In this document: positions 25,965 to 37,598 of the stretch, piece by piece
How positions within the stretch are numbered: the stretch's first letter is position 1
How the letters are laid out: the number at the start of each line of letters is the position of its first letter
Position numbers and translations under genes: made by a program
From: Malania oleifera
Taxonomy: Eukaryota > Streptophyta > Magnoliopsida > Santalales > Ximeniaceae
Length of the DNA stretch: 64,000 nucleotides
Assembly: GCF_029873635.1 (NCBI RefSeq)
Contig: NC_080422.1
Coordinates: 6,169,764 to 6,233,763, forward strand
Reading direction: 5' to 3'
Notes under the pieces: generated by a model
Databases searched by the model: none
What the model was told of the DNA's origin: nothing
The model's input: only the letters and a program-made list of their open reading frames with translations

Positions 25965-26212
25965 GAGCAGATTTTCCCACTTCTCTGTCGCAGCCAGAGT
26001 TTAGTGTATGGCACTTGACCTGAGAGTGGGAGCAGCAGGGAAATTCTTCAACCCCTTCACTATTATCCAATAGAAAGGATTCTTTTTTAGATTTTTTTTT
26101 TTTTATTGTCAAAAAAGTATGTCACAATCAGTTGTAAAACAGACTGTCTCCTACATGATTTTTCGTCTCATGTAGGTCTGCCTCAAACTCTGTTTATGTG
26201 TTTTTTACATAA
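25965..26212 (-). promoter_or_regulatory. Short proximal promoter space of the DUF3593-like gene
   Basis: Only about 250 bp separate the probable start codon from the Mutator-like terminal repeat. It contains a small inverted repeat, CCTACATGA...TCATGTAGG, at about 26151-26176. The promoter is either this short interval or extends into the transposon end. Confidence 0.4.
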
Positions 26213-26338
26213 GCTAGATGAGTTTTTTTCCGTTTTATAATTAAAAAGAAATAAAATATAAAATAACACTCTGATTGGAAAATTTTTTTCCAAAATAATA
26301 CTCACGTAATTTCGCAGCTTCATGCTGCGAGATTTAAA
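26213..26338 (+). repeat. Left terminal inverted repeat of the MULE
   Basis: Pairs with the complement of 36484-36611. Shared strings include TATAATTAAAAAGAAATAAA, CTCTGATTG and ATGCTGCGAGATTTAAA. Confidence 0.85.
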
Positions 26339-26654
26339 TTGCTGGCCATTCTACCTTCGACGCGTGGCAAAAAGAGAAATAGGGGGCAGGTGACGCATGG
26401 CGACGCTTGAAGAAATCTCGCAGCTTGGGCAGGTGACGCTTGGCGACGCTTGAAGAAATCTCGCAACTCCAAGCTACGAGATTTAATGAGCCATCGAACC
26501 TAAACGTGATGCGTGGCTGCGAGATTAAATAAGGCATCGAACTGAAACGTGACACGTGACGGAAATCTCGTAGGACGAAGCTGTGAGATTTGCGCCTGAC
26601 ATCCATCCGCGTGGTGACACGTGGTAAATCTCGCAGGATCGTTCTGCGAGATTT
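26309..26654. repeat. Left subterminal hairpin array
   Basis: 29-bp hairpins of form AAATCTCGCAG-7 nt-CTGCGAGATTT at 26456-26484, 26563-26591 and 26626-26654, with a slightly shorter variant at about 26309-26336. Single arms lie near 26413 and 26518. Spacers repeat GTGACACGTG-like words (26549, 26615) and hold a 46-bp tandem unit (GGGCAGGTGACGC, near 26382 and 26428). This side is more degenerate than the right array. Confidence 0.85.
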
Positions 26655-26819
26655 GCTTTGTCTGCTGAATTCCTCCCAGAGCCTTCTCAGAACACAATAT
26701 TGCAGAGGAGAAAAGTTGCAGACCTTCGAGCTTGCAGAGGACAGTTGCGTTGACAGGTTATCGTTCGACGTGCAGGTGACCGTTTGGGCGAAGGTGAGGC
26801 GAGGCGAGGCTATTTAAGG

Positions 26820-29010
26820 GCCGAAGATGGGGTATGTTATTTATTATTTAGAAAAAAACGTGAATATTTTATTTAACTTATTGAGATTTACTGAGATTTA
26901 TTTTATGTTTTGAGTTGGTTTGATATCATATTTGCACTTCGACTATTTGGGTTCGTTGCTATATCTAGAGGAAGGTTAGTTTTTTTAATTAATAATTTCA
27001 TTAACGTTTATGTCTCTAATAGTATTTGTATATACTCCACATAATCATGCAAATTTTTAATAATTTTATCTGAATATTTTAAATAAAAAAAAAGTATATT
27101 GATCTAATATTTATGCTTCAAATTTTATCTTCAATATTTTAAATTTACATATTCATTAATATCAAAGAAGAAATACTGTTTAGGACATTTGTTTGTTTGT
27201 ATTTTTTGTGTTGTTTGTGGGTCTTAACTCGCTTTGATAAGGTTCTTTAATTACAAAACCATTATTAGATGAATTGATCCATAATTTACATTATCTATTA
27301 TTTGGGTGTACTAGTTATGCGTGTCTCCTTGATCATCAAGTATAAATTGATACAAAGAGTTAGGATAGTTTAACATGTAATAGATATTTACATTATTAAA
27401 ATGACTTAATTGAGATACCTTTGGCTGTCACACCAACTAAATTATTATAAAATTGTGGACATAGAAAAAGTTAATCTTTTACCAATATTTATTATTTATT
27501 AGAGTCACATGAAAGAAAATGGAAAAAAATAAAAATTGTTGTTATTTTTAGACTTCTTACATGAGATAATTATTTAGATGAAAAAATCTAACTCTGTGTT
27601 TTTCCGTAATAATTGTTGCACGTTTCACAATAAGTACAAAGATTTTTTAAAAAATAACATGAAATAATTTATGAATAAATATCGCGAAAATCTAATATGT
27701 TTTAATAGTTGTAAAGATAGGAATAAAATTTTCTATTGTATAATTATCTAATAGTAACAAATAAGTTGTAGTTTGTTGATCTATAAATGCTTAATAATAA
27801 AGTTAAAAGGTTAAATTTAAGTTAATTTAACTTGTTCAACATTAGTCTTATATACTCATATTGAGTGTGCTCCATGCCAAAATCATACAAATTTTTTTGT
27901 TAGAGTACGATCCGATCTACTACACATGACTATGATTTGTTTGTGTTTGGAATTTGATAATACAAACTATATAAATGATAAAAGGTAGGTGGTTAACTAG
28001 TTGCCTTTGTGAAATAATTATTTAGATGTATCATTGTAGTGTCATCTTCATCAAGCTTTTCGCATCACTTCTCTATATTGACTTATCAAAATTTGTAAAT
28101 TATATTGTATATGATGACACAAATTTGAAACTTTATATATAAATTTGTTAAAATTTATATAAAATTCAACATAACCTAAACTTGAATCATAACTGATGTG
28201 TGGATTCTCACTCCTCCCAAATTTTGTTTAAGAAAAAATAGAAAAATGAATCTCATTTTCTTTCTTATGTATAAAAAATAACTTTCTAAATTAGTGACAA
28301 GATGAGTTCATTGAAGATAAATGATATATTAAAAATAATTTTTTATTAATGTTTGGAAGCAATGTGAATATGATAGTGGCATGCATATAAGTTGAAGGAA
28401 TAATTATTTAGTATACACTCAATGGCACATGATGTTTTGGAGCTTTTGAATCTATATTTGAGATATGTACATACATACATATATATACATATATATATAT
28501 ATAATAAATATTATTATATAATATAAATATAAAATGTTAATTAATTTTTATGAAATATTAAATAAATATTTGTGACACACACATTAATTGAAGGCTTGCT
28601 TACAAAAAAGTTTCAAAGATATTATATGTTATATCTAAAAGTATTTGTTTTCTAAGCGCGAATTTAAATGCCTCTTGCATGACTGATGTAGTGATGTGAA
28701 TTGCATGCTGGTAGATATCATAGGTTCTCGCATGCTTAAACTATATTATTATATTGTCTGCAAACGTTTAAGCGTCATTGTAAAAATGGGTAAATGTTCA
28801 AATTACACTTGGCATACTGCCCAAATTTCGATACGACTTTTCGTAGAGAAGCCAGAATATTTTCAAAGTGACAAGTGAAACATTTAGAGAATATTGCATG
28901 CACATGAACGTATTGAAAATAATTTTTGTTCACTATTCACTTAGCATACGACTTATACATAAAATTATTGTTTTGCGTAGGTCTTTTATATTTACCGGGC
29001 ATCAATCTAG
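26820..29010. other. AT-rich interior of the MULE, no gene seen
   Basis: Over 2 kb without recognisable coding domain, between the left array and the transposase start. Contains TA-rich tracts near 28480-28505. It may include promoter and leader for the transposase, but I see no specific signal. Confidence 0.5.
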
Positions 29011-31639
29011 ATGGCAGGAAGTTCAAGCAGTATTCCGGTTCCGGTATTGTTGTACATTGGGGGTAACATTATAACCGGACAAACCGGTGTTAGTTATAGT
29101 ATTCCGCCAGTTCAACCTATTAGAATTGGTCATAGGTGTAAATTAACTAAATTACATACGAAGATATACAAGTATTTGCATATTGATCCAAATCAATATG
29201 CATTGCGGCTAACCGCAAGATACCCGATTAAGGGTAATCATGATACAATCTTCTATGACGTTGTTCCCGTAACTAGTGATTACGGTTTGCGCATGGTGTT
29301 GGATGCACACTGCGTAGGGACGACATATTTGACTGTGCAACTGTATGTCGAACTCATTCCTCAGATGGGTGTCGCCGCACATGGGTAGCCGGGAACGTCT
29401 ATTGAGCACGTGGTTGAAGCGGAGGAAGAAGATGCAGATGTTGCTGGGATGCCTGTTGTGGATATGAACGAATGTCCACGATCCTCATTCGAGGCGCAGA
29501 CGTACGAAGGAACTACTATTCATACGAATTATCATGGTGTTTGCGAAGATGTTTCAGCAGAACAACCAAAATCGTTGTTCGCAATAGCGAACAACGCGCT
29601 GGACGTGGGGATGAACATCACGAACGATGTTCATTTACAAGATGACACGTACGAGGAGGAAATTGGTGAAGGGACGAACGAGTTCCTCGATGATGTCGAC
29701 CCACTCCCCCCGTCAATCGAACGATGGCACGTATACGGCAGATTTCATGGAGGAACCTCCTATGTATAATGTAATTGACGTAGATGCTGCAAATTTGTCC
29801 CATGGTGACGAGCTTCCTATACGGGTAACTCATTGGGATGAATCATCAGAACTGAGTCAAGGGATGCTATTCATGTCGAAAGATCAATTGATAGCTGCTG
29901 TGCGAATATACCATGCTCGAACGCACCATGACTTCTACGTCCTGCAGTCGACCCCACTATTATGGGTTGTTAGGTGTAAGAACTCTGAATGCAGTTGGAG
30001 ACTGCGTGCGATGTATCATCAGAAACATCGATTCTTCAAAATCACTCAATATGGTGGTCCGCACACATGCTTTAATGAACTTCTCTCGCAAGACCATAGC
30101 CAAGTCACGTCGTCCCTTATTGCTAGGGAGATTGTGAATATGATAAAGGGTGATGCGTCGACCTCAATCGCTACATTGAAAGAATTCATAGATCGTCGTT
30201 TCGGCTATTTCATCTCATATAAGAAAATTTGGTTAGGAAAACAGAAGGCAATTGCCCAAGTATTCGGCGATTGGGAGAAGTCTTATCAGACGTTGCCTAG
30301 GTGGATGGAAGCAATGTGCACTTATAATCTTGGTACTGTCGTCAAGTGGAGGTGGAACCCTATACCAGACAGCGATCAGACCGTAACATTTGTATCAGTC
30401 TTTTGGGCGTTCGTAGCATCTATTTAGGGTTTTCCCCACTGTCCTCCTATGATATGTATAGAGGGGACACACTTATACGGTAAGGATAAGGGAAAACTCC
30501 TTATTGCGACGTGCCCGGATGCAGATAAGCAAATATTTCCCATTGCATTCGCTATTGTGCAAGAGAAAAGTTTGGACACATGGAATTGGTTTCTGTGTTG
30601 TCTTCGTTCCATTACCGATAGGGACGACATTTGCCTTATATCAGATAGGCATCTAGGGATCATCACTGCAGTGTCTCACAATCCCAATTGGCAGCCACCG
30701 TGTGCGCACCACCGATTCTGCCTTGGACACGTTGTAAGCAACTTCAGCACGAAAGTGCACAGTGTCAATCTGAAGCGAATGGCTGAGCGCGCGGGAAGGG
30801 AGCATCAGGTCAGAAAGTTTAACATGTGGATGGAGAAGATCTTCAATGAGGGTGGGGAACCCACGAAGACGTTCTTTGATCAAATCGCTCCTCATATGTG
30901 GACTCAGTGCCACGACGGGGGCAGAAGGTATGAGAACATGATGACAAACCTCGTCAAATGTTTCAACACCGTCCTTAAGGGCGCTCGTAGCCTCCCAATC
31001 ACTGCCCTTGTGCAACTGACATTTTATCGCGTTGCACATTATTTCAACAGCCGACGGGAGGCTGCTCGTAATGCAATATTAGGAGGAAATGCATTAACTC
31101 CTCATATATTGCTTGCGATGGAAAGAAGGAAGTTGAAGGCGACCAGACATCGCGTGACGACGTTCAACCGGTCTAGAGATACTTTTAGCATCACGACTGC
31201 ACAGTTGGGACCTCATAAAGGAAACAACGTGCAAACACTGCGCATTCAGGATTTGCACGTCTGCTCGTGTGGGAAGTGGCAAGCCTTACACTTTCCATGC
31301 TCCCACCTTCTTGCTGCATGTGCGGAGACACGACTCAATGCCATGCAGTACGTTGAGCCTTGTTGGAGCATCGCCGAACATTATGCGACATATGCGGCGG
31401 ATTTTCAGCCGATTATGCACGAGGCGTACTGGCCAGCATCGTCGTTGCCGACTATATAGGCAAATCCAGCGTATGCTCGACATAAAGGTTGTCCAAGGAG
31501 CTCCCATATACACAATGAGATGGACGCTAGGGAAGGTAGGAAAAGGAGCACGTGCAGTATATGTCATCAAGAAGGGCATAATCGCACAAGGTGTCCGAGA
31601 AGGACCCACTCAGGCGATGCAGCTGGACCGTCGCGTTGA
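29011..31639 (+). pseudogene. MURA-type Mutator transposase, damaged
   Basis: Starts at ATG 29011 with a PB1-like N-terminal region (YSIPPVQPIRIGHRCKLTKL). TAG follows at 29386-29388, and a frameshift lies near the C run at 29705-29710. The plus-2 frame then carries a zinc-finger DNA-binding region (LFMSKDQLIAAVRIYHARTH; C-x4-C in CKNSEC; H-x-C in PHTC). The catalytic core comes next (FWAFVASI, TAG at 30425-30427, then MICIEGTHLYGKDKGKLLIA; FAIVQEK; ICLISDRHLGI; MMTNLVKCFNTVLKGARSLP). A SWIM finger follows (HVCSCGKWQALHFPCSH), then TAG at 31457-31459. After that stop the same frame still encodes a zinc knuckle, CSICHQEGHNRTRC, ending TGA at 31637-31639. The first catalytic Asp of the usual DGTHLYG motif is Glu here (GAG, 30461-30463). 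The protein would cut and join element ends in the nucleus; this copy is almost surely inactive. Confidence 0.88.
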
Positions 31640-31703
31640 TGTCGTATGCAGTTTTATACTATTTCACACTGGTTTTTTTTTTTTTTTGTATATTCCTATT
31701 CTG

Positions 31704-34002
31704 ATGCAACGATGCATTTCCAGGATTGATCTAGGGCCGTCCGATCCGAGTGTCTTGACGATGGGCGATCATCACAAGGCCAGCCGAGTGTGGGCTGATG
31801 GGCATGCGGAGCCCCTGTGCTGCCGAGGGGGCACGCAGTTTGCCGAGCGTTGGTTAGAGGCAGACCCCCGCATTGTCCAGCTGATACGCGATGCGGGATT
31901 TTATGGCATTTATTGGATTGCTCATATCCAGCTTGATTGGCATCTTGTCACATCATTGGTGAAGCGATGGAGACCCGAGACGCACACGTTCCACCTACCT
32001 CATGGCGAGGCCACCGTCACATTACAGGACGTAGCTGTTTTGTTCAGGTTGCCGATTGATGGGCGAGCTGTCACTGGTCGCACTGCAGGACTAGTGGAGG
32101 GACCTACAGACCGTCAGGGTCGACTCGCCCTGCGTACTATGTGCGAGCGTTTATTAGACGTTGTTCCGCCTGACAGCGAGTTGGTTGGTGCACGCATTCG
32201 TATGTGGTTCCTTGAGGGGGATGCGTTTCGTGAGCTCCCGGCACATGCAGATGTTCAGACGATAGCATGCCACGCACGAGCCCACTTGTTGCGTTTGATT
32301 TGTGGGGTGATCTTCTCGGATGTTTCCGGCAGTTATGCGCATCTGATGTTCCTTCCACTCCTTGAGGACTTCGGAGCGTGTCACTCGTACAGTTAGGGGT
32401 CCGCCACTTTGGTGTGGTTGTACAGGGAGATGTGTCACACCGCACACCACTCAAAGACATAGATTGCGGGCCCCCTTCGCTTACTCCAGGTTTGGGCTTG
32501 GGAGAGATTTCCTTCATTCCCGCCTACGCGGCGAGGTTTCCTGCAGATTGAGAGGGGTCAGGACGGTCGTCCGGTTGATCCTCTCCCACTCGCATATCGG
32601 TTAGTACCAATTTTATCTATCCCTCCCCATTCACTTTATAACTATTACGAATACTAATTCGTAATATATAGTAGTCTTGCATTTGGGAACTTACGTTTCA
32701 TCTTATACAGATGGAGGGACGACTTGAGGGCATCGATGGTTGCGCTTCACACATTGCCCTGGTACAGGTTCGAGTTGGACATGCACCGGGAGCATGAGGT
32801 ATAAATCAGTTAAAGTATAGCACATGATATTATTTCTTTCTTTCTTTCAGTTGTGTATAGTTTTCTTAACTTTTTGTTTTGTCTAACTGCAGTTTATATG
32901 GATGCCCTACATGGAAGAAATTTTAGCCGACCTGCTGCCTGCCTATGCAGACGGGAGGGACCTGTGGGTAGCTCGAGTGCCACTCATATGCTTTCATATT
33001 ATTGAGTGGTATCTCCCCGATCGAGTCATGCGACAGTTCGGGTTTCGACAGGTCATTCCTGCCCCATTTATGACTTCAGGGGTAGTTATTGTTGGGGACG
33101 ATCTCCACGGCATGGATGGGCGCGGTCGAGGGGTCACAGACTGGTCGAGTACACACGCGATATTCGTCACTGCGTGGGAGCATCGGCGAGACTACATCGT
33201 ACGAGGAGTGGCGAAGCACAGTCCGATGCGTCTAGATGACCCATACTTCACTTGGTATAGGTCTATCATACGCCGCTTCGTCGACAAGACCGCAACTGTA
33301 TATTTGAGTCTCGTAAGAAGATTAATGTCACAACTCATTTTATTATATATACGTTCCGATTTGAATGCATTAATAATATATGTTCATATCCTACAGGCTG
33401 ACATAGTCATTGAGGCAGACCAGATCTCGTTGGATCCTGCGATCCACCGATTGATGAGTGCTGCACTGGACCTCGTCCACGAGGACGGTCGACGGATCCC
33501 AGAACGAGGAGATCGACCTGATGTACTAGCACGAGGAGGTCGACTAGCTCCAGTACGAGGAGGGTGACATGGCTCCTCTAGTCGTCCAGGGACTCCCATG
33601 TCCTCCCCCCCAGTCGTACAGGCCGAGTACTTGTTCGGCCCGTCAGTGCCTTATGCGCCTTCCACTACAGCTCATATTGCCGGACCGTCGAGCAGGCCGA
33701 TTGATGCCCCATCCGACTCTGCTGCTACCCCATCCATGTCATTTTTATTGGACGATCTTTTCGATGGGGTGGAGGTCGATGCACCCCCTATGCCGCCTCG
33801 TTCTCGTCCCGAGACATCGTATCATTTCTCACCGCGTGCGCTCCGCATGGCTGATGATGATGATGCAGCACCTCTTGGGGGAGAGGATTCACATCCAGCA
33901 CGACGGGACAGGACACCTGATGATGCTGACGAGCAGGGAGAGGGTAGACGTAGACGGCAGCCATCACGACCCCGGAGACGACCTCGCTGCGGCACGGAGT
34001 AG
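31704..34002 (+). pseudogene. Plant mobile domain (PMD, aminotransferase-like) gene, damaged
   Basis: Exon model join(31704..32599, 32711..32798, 32893..33312, 33397..34002), all GT-AG and in frame. Motifs match the MAIN/MAIL PMD family: IDLGPSDPSVL, RDAGFYGIYWIAHIQLDWHL, LVKRWRPETHTFHLPHGEAT, LQDVAVLFRLPIDG, HLMFLPLLEDF, LLQVWAWERF, WRDDLRASMV, LPWYRFELDM. The first TAG (32394-32396) replaces the expected Trp of SWGS; the second is at 32449-32451. TGA at 33565-33567 sits before an in-frame Pro/Asp/Arg-rich tail (AGPSSRPIDAPSDSAATPSM, ending RRRPRCGTE). The start is uncertain: ATG 31704 is the nearest in-frame start, while the family start MDxGP appears altered to IDLGP. PMD proteins of hosts act in nuclear silencing and genome stability; a role for this transposon copy is unknown. 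Confidence 0.82.
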
Positions 34003-36342
34003 TTTAGCATTATTTTAATTGCATTTTATTTGTATGTATATCATTGATTGTTTTGATTTCATTTGTATATAATTGATTATTTTTTTTATTCTTTTGTATA
34101 TATCATTTAATAATTCATATCTCTAAAGAATTCAATACTACCAAATCTAAAAAATGACACATAATTCGTATTGTCTAAATTTGCATGTCTAGTTAAGTTA
34201 ATTCCTTAAATTGAATTGTCTTTTACTGCAAAATTCGTATTGCTAAAATTTGTATGTCTGCATGCATTTACGTGCGTCGTCAGATCCAAACGTGTTTCAG
34301 CACTCTAAACATTTACACGTTAACCTGCCCTCACCGCCATATACTACATGCACCGAAAATCTTAGGGAGCACTTAATATATGTTCTCTCCATTAAACTCC
34401 TAGTAAATTTGTCTTAAAGTATATTAATTAATTGCGTATATTAATTTTAATAAAAAAATATTATTGATTAAGTGATATATTAATTTTGAGAGTATGTATA
34501 TCCTTAATTAAAGTTTATTTCATGATTTCTCTAAACTTATACTTTAATTGACTATCCAAATTTAAAGTTCAAACTGCATGTAGTTACAACATGTAAGAAT
34601 CGTTAATTTTGTATTTGAATTTAAATTTGTATAATTAGAAAAAGTTTAGTATGGTTTTCTCTACATTCATGAAAATAATATTTTAATGAACGTATTCGAG
34701 TAAGAAATTAAAAATATATAAAATAAAAATATATTTTAAATTTTTTATATAAATTTAGAAAATAAAAAATTAATTTGATATTTTTACAATTATTTGAAAA
34801 ATTACAAATATTTGTTTCCACACGCAAATAATGTTACATTTTTTTTATTATCTTTTAATTTTATATAAATAATATTGTACTTTCATTTTTACACACATGC
34901 GTCAAGGCGAGAGAGGTCCAATTTTTGAACTTGAAAGAAAATAATAATAAATCTCGTTCTCATGAAATTTTCCTGCCTTCTTCCTCCTTTCTCACAGTGC
35001 AACTTATTATTAATTTGAAGCGCAACTTGACAAATTGAACTATATATTCTGTGTTTTGAATATTTCATATATTTTAATTTAGCAATAGACATGCCTTTTG
35101 TCAAAGGAATTGTAGAGATAATTATTATTTTTGTTTTTTAATTAGACTCAATTTTTAAAAAAATTTAATTATTTTAATATGAATGGGTGACTAAGACAAA
35201 AAAAGCATTCCAACAATAATCTAATTTGACCCAAATCCTACTTTCAAACACCAAAAGAATGGGTCAAAATAATTGGTTTAGTATGCAGATAGTCAAAATA
35301 TAATAAAAGAGTAAAAACAAAAAAATTAAGACGTACGAAGAGGTATTGATGCTGCTATTATCTTTCATACACTCCTTAGAGAGACTATATGCATGTAATA
35401 TAATATTTATAATTACATATGTAAATTAGAGTCTTAATGCTGCTAACTGAGTTCGTCATACTTGTTTTCAAGTTGATTAAGCTTGTGTTAGAAATAGTCA
35501 CACTCCTTACACGATTAGCTTTTGTCAATTCACGAAACTCACGGATCAAATTTCATTATCTATTTCCTATTAATTTTGCATGTGCTTTACAGAGCTTCAA
35601 TCTTAAAACTTTTTTTCTTGTTATTTATTTCTTTAGATAAAATTTAATTAAATTTTAATTTTTTAAAGTTATAATTTAAATTTAATTATAACTTTCGCTT
35701 TTTACAAATTTAAATTTAAATTTAAATAATAAATTTAACTTTGTCTTGCAAAATGTTTAATTGTTAATTTTAAATATTACATCCAATAAACATTTTGCAA
35801 TTAAAATCATTAGGCATTTTTATAACTTATTGAGAAATTTATTTTTTCTAATTATATTTTTAGAAAATTTTGAAATAATACAAATTATTTTGTCATAGTT
35901 AAAGAATTAGTTGGCACAAAGCATCAAAGCATTCAATTCGAAATTTTTGTTCGGTCTCTAATCCACTCATTTTAAAATATCATTTTATTAAGGACAAATT
36001 TTGTTATTCCACATGCATTTAATAGTTAACTAACAAAATATTCATTTCGTCAATAAAATTAAATTATAAGAAATTTTGTAGTATTTTTTGTAAATTCAGT
36101 GGTTAGAATCATATTTTGAAATTTTTTTTTGGATTTTATCCAAATTTTTATGACAAAATACTTATTTATAATCAATAATTTCTTTTATGTAAATTTTTTT
36201 AAAAAATTATATATTTACAATTTAAAAATTAAAATTTAAGTTTAAATTATATTTTTAAGGGAAAGTTATGATTAAATTTATTAAAAGGGAATGTTTATTA
36301 TTTAAATTTAAATTTGCAAAAAAGGGGAGTAATTAGAGCCAT
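34003..36342. other. AT-rich interior of the MULE, 3' side
   Basis: No coding domain or RNA gene recognised. Very AT-rich with scattered palindromic TTAAATTTAAA words (for example 35700-35730, 36300-36315). Confidence 0.5.
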
Positions 36343-36515
36343 AAATCTCGCAGGACTAACCTGCGAGATTTTCCCACTGTCACATGTCACCACCATGTTC
36401 GTCTGAGTCTTTAAATCTCGCAGCATGAAGCTGCGAGATTTTCTCTGCACTGTGCCACGCGTAAGCTTCTCATTGGCTGCGCTTTTAAATCTCGCAGCAT
36501 GAAACTGCGAGATTA
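36343..36515. repeat. Right subterminal hairpin array
   Basis: Three 29-bp hairpins at 36343-36371, 36413-36441 and 36487-36515, spaced 70 and 74 bp start to start. Each has 11-bp arms AAATCTCGCAG / CTGCGAGATTT around 7 nt; the third has one arm mismatch. Spacers contain GTCACATGTCAC and CCACGCGT, echoing words in the left array. Confidence 0.9.
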
Positions 36516-36611
36516 TGTGAGCATTATTTTGGGAAAAAATTTCTCAATCAGAGTATTATTTTATATTTTATTTCTTTTTAATTATAAACCGGGAAAAAAC
36601 TCTCAGCTAGA
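36484..36611 (-). repeat. Right terminal inverted repeat of the MULE
   Basis: Complement matches 26213-26338 over about 126 bp with a modest number of differences. The third hairpin of the right array lies within it. Confidence 0.85.
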
Positions 36612-37348
36612 TAGACCAAAACACAAAAATGTTGAATATTACGGGTAGGTGACATCATCTCATCCCCTTGCCCATCAAACCTTATGGTCACCAGTCCACA
36701 AAGAATAAAATTATTCCTAAGTTTGTATCATAAGCATTTTCAATTTACCAGAGTCATGCTCAAACCTAATTCTTTTATCGAACATTAGCTTTTATGGGTA
36801 GATTAGACTAAGCTAGCTAAGGACAATTAATCTTAGTACAACACGCTATTGCTAGAGAACTTGCTAAAAAGAGAGAGCTTAACTCCTTTATTTAGGATGG
36901 GACAAATTGACACCCACGATCGGCATGCCTTGACTAGTTAGAAATTGCCACCCTCTTGTCCATAGATACTAGCAACTTTGTTGATGTTGTGTACTTTGCC
37001 GACAATAGAAATTGCATCCTTATTAGTTCCTTTGCTTCTATTGACACTAGATTTTGTCCGAGAAGCCGATGAAGAGGGAATAACGGTCCCAAACGAGAAA
37101 GAAAGAGTTTTAAAAAAGGGTAAAAAAAATTAAAACGGACGTACGTTTGTGCGTAAGGAAGGTGATTAGTCAATCATCTAAGTGATAATTAGTCTTTCAA
37201 CACCCTTAACGACACTCGTTCATAGAACTATAACTGCAATTATGTACTTGTTGCCTTCGAAAAGAAAAGAAATAGAAAATGAAAGAGAAAAGACCCATTT
37301 TGGTCCTCTAGTGATGGCAACAGTGTCTAAGCACTCTAACATAGCCTC
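36612..37348. other. Intergenic, no gene seen
   Basis: No recognisable coding or RNA feature up to the SINE. Confidence 0.5.
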
Positions 37349-37364
37349 AAGAAACTCGAAGTAT

Positions 37365-37582
37365 CACCCCCAGGGTATGGTTTAGGTGGTAGTGCGGATT
37401 GCGGGAGCGCCTCTCACGAGGTCAGATGTTCAAACCCTCCCGGGCTCGTTTCCACCCCTGGACTCCTAAATTTACCCTCCCTTTGGAGTTGTGAGGTTAA
37501 CTTCAAGGGGCGCAAGATTAGTCACGTGGACCGTAAAATAGACACGTGGATACCCGGTGCGTAAAAAAAAAAAAACAAAAAA
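37365..37582 (+). mobile_element. tRNA-derived SINE with 16-bp target duplication
   Basis: A 218-bp body begins with a tRNA-like head (GGTTTAGGTGGTAGTGCGG resembling an A box; GATGTTCAAACCC resembling a B box, about 37427-37439) and ends in an A-rich tail. It is flanked by perfect direct repeats AAGAAACTCGAAGTAT at 37349-37364 and 37583-37598. The RNA polymerase III-type promoter, short length and long target duplication together define a SINE mobilised by LINE machinery. The family is not identified. The near-perfect flanks suggest a fairly young insertion. Confidence 0.88.
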
Positions 37583-37598
37583 AAGAAACTCGAAGTAT

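Larger units (their letters stand above)
26213..36611 (+). mobile_element. Mutator-like element with transposase and PMD gene
   Basis: Matching inverted ends about 126 bp long bound 10.4 kb. Inside are subterminal hairpin arrays at both ends, a MURA-type transposase (29011-31639) and a plant mobile domain gene (31704-34002), both on the plus strand. Similarity may continue some 10-20 bp outside the stated limits (TTTATGTGTTTT against TTTTTGTGTTTT). I could not resolve the outermost base or the expected 8-11-bp target duplication. Both genes carry premature stops, so this copy is probably non-autonomous now. PMD proteins are known both as host genes (MAIN, MAIL1) and inside transposable elements; the match to a transposon-borne PMD is inference from position within the ends. 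Confidence 0.85.

Noticed and set aside
31269-31700. N-terminal extension of the PMD protein over the transposase end
   Set aside because: The frame overlaps the SWIM finger and zinc knuckle of the transposase in another frame and shows no PMD similarity before about 31720.
36343-36515. CRISPR-like array: 29-bp repeats with about 41-45-bp spacers
   Set aside because: The repeats are perfect or near-perfect hairpins inside a Mutator-like transposon of a plant. Spacers are related to one another, and there are no cas genes.
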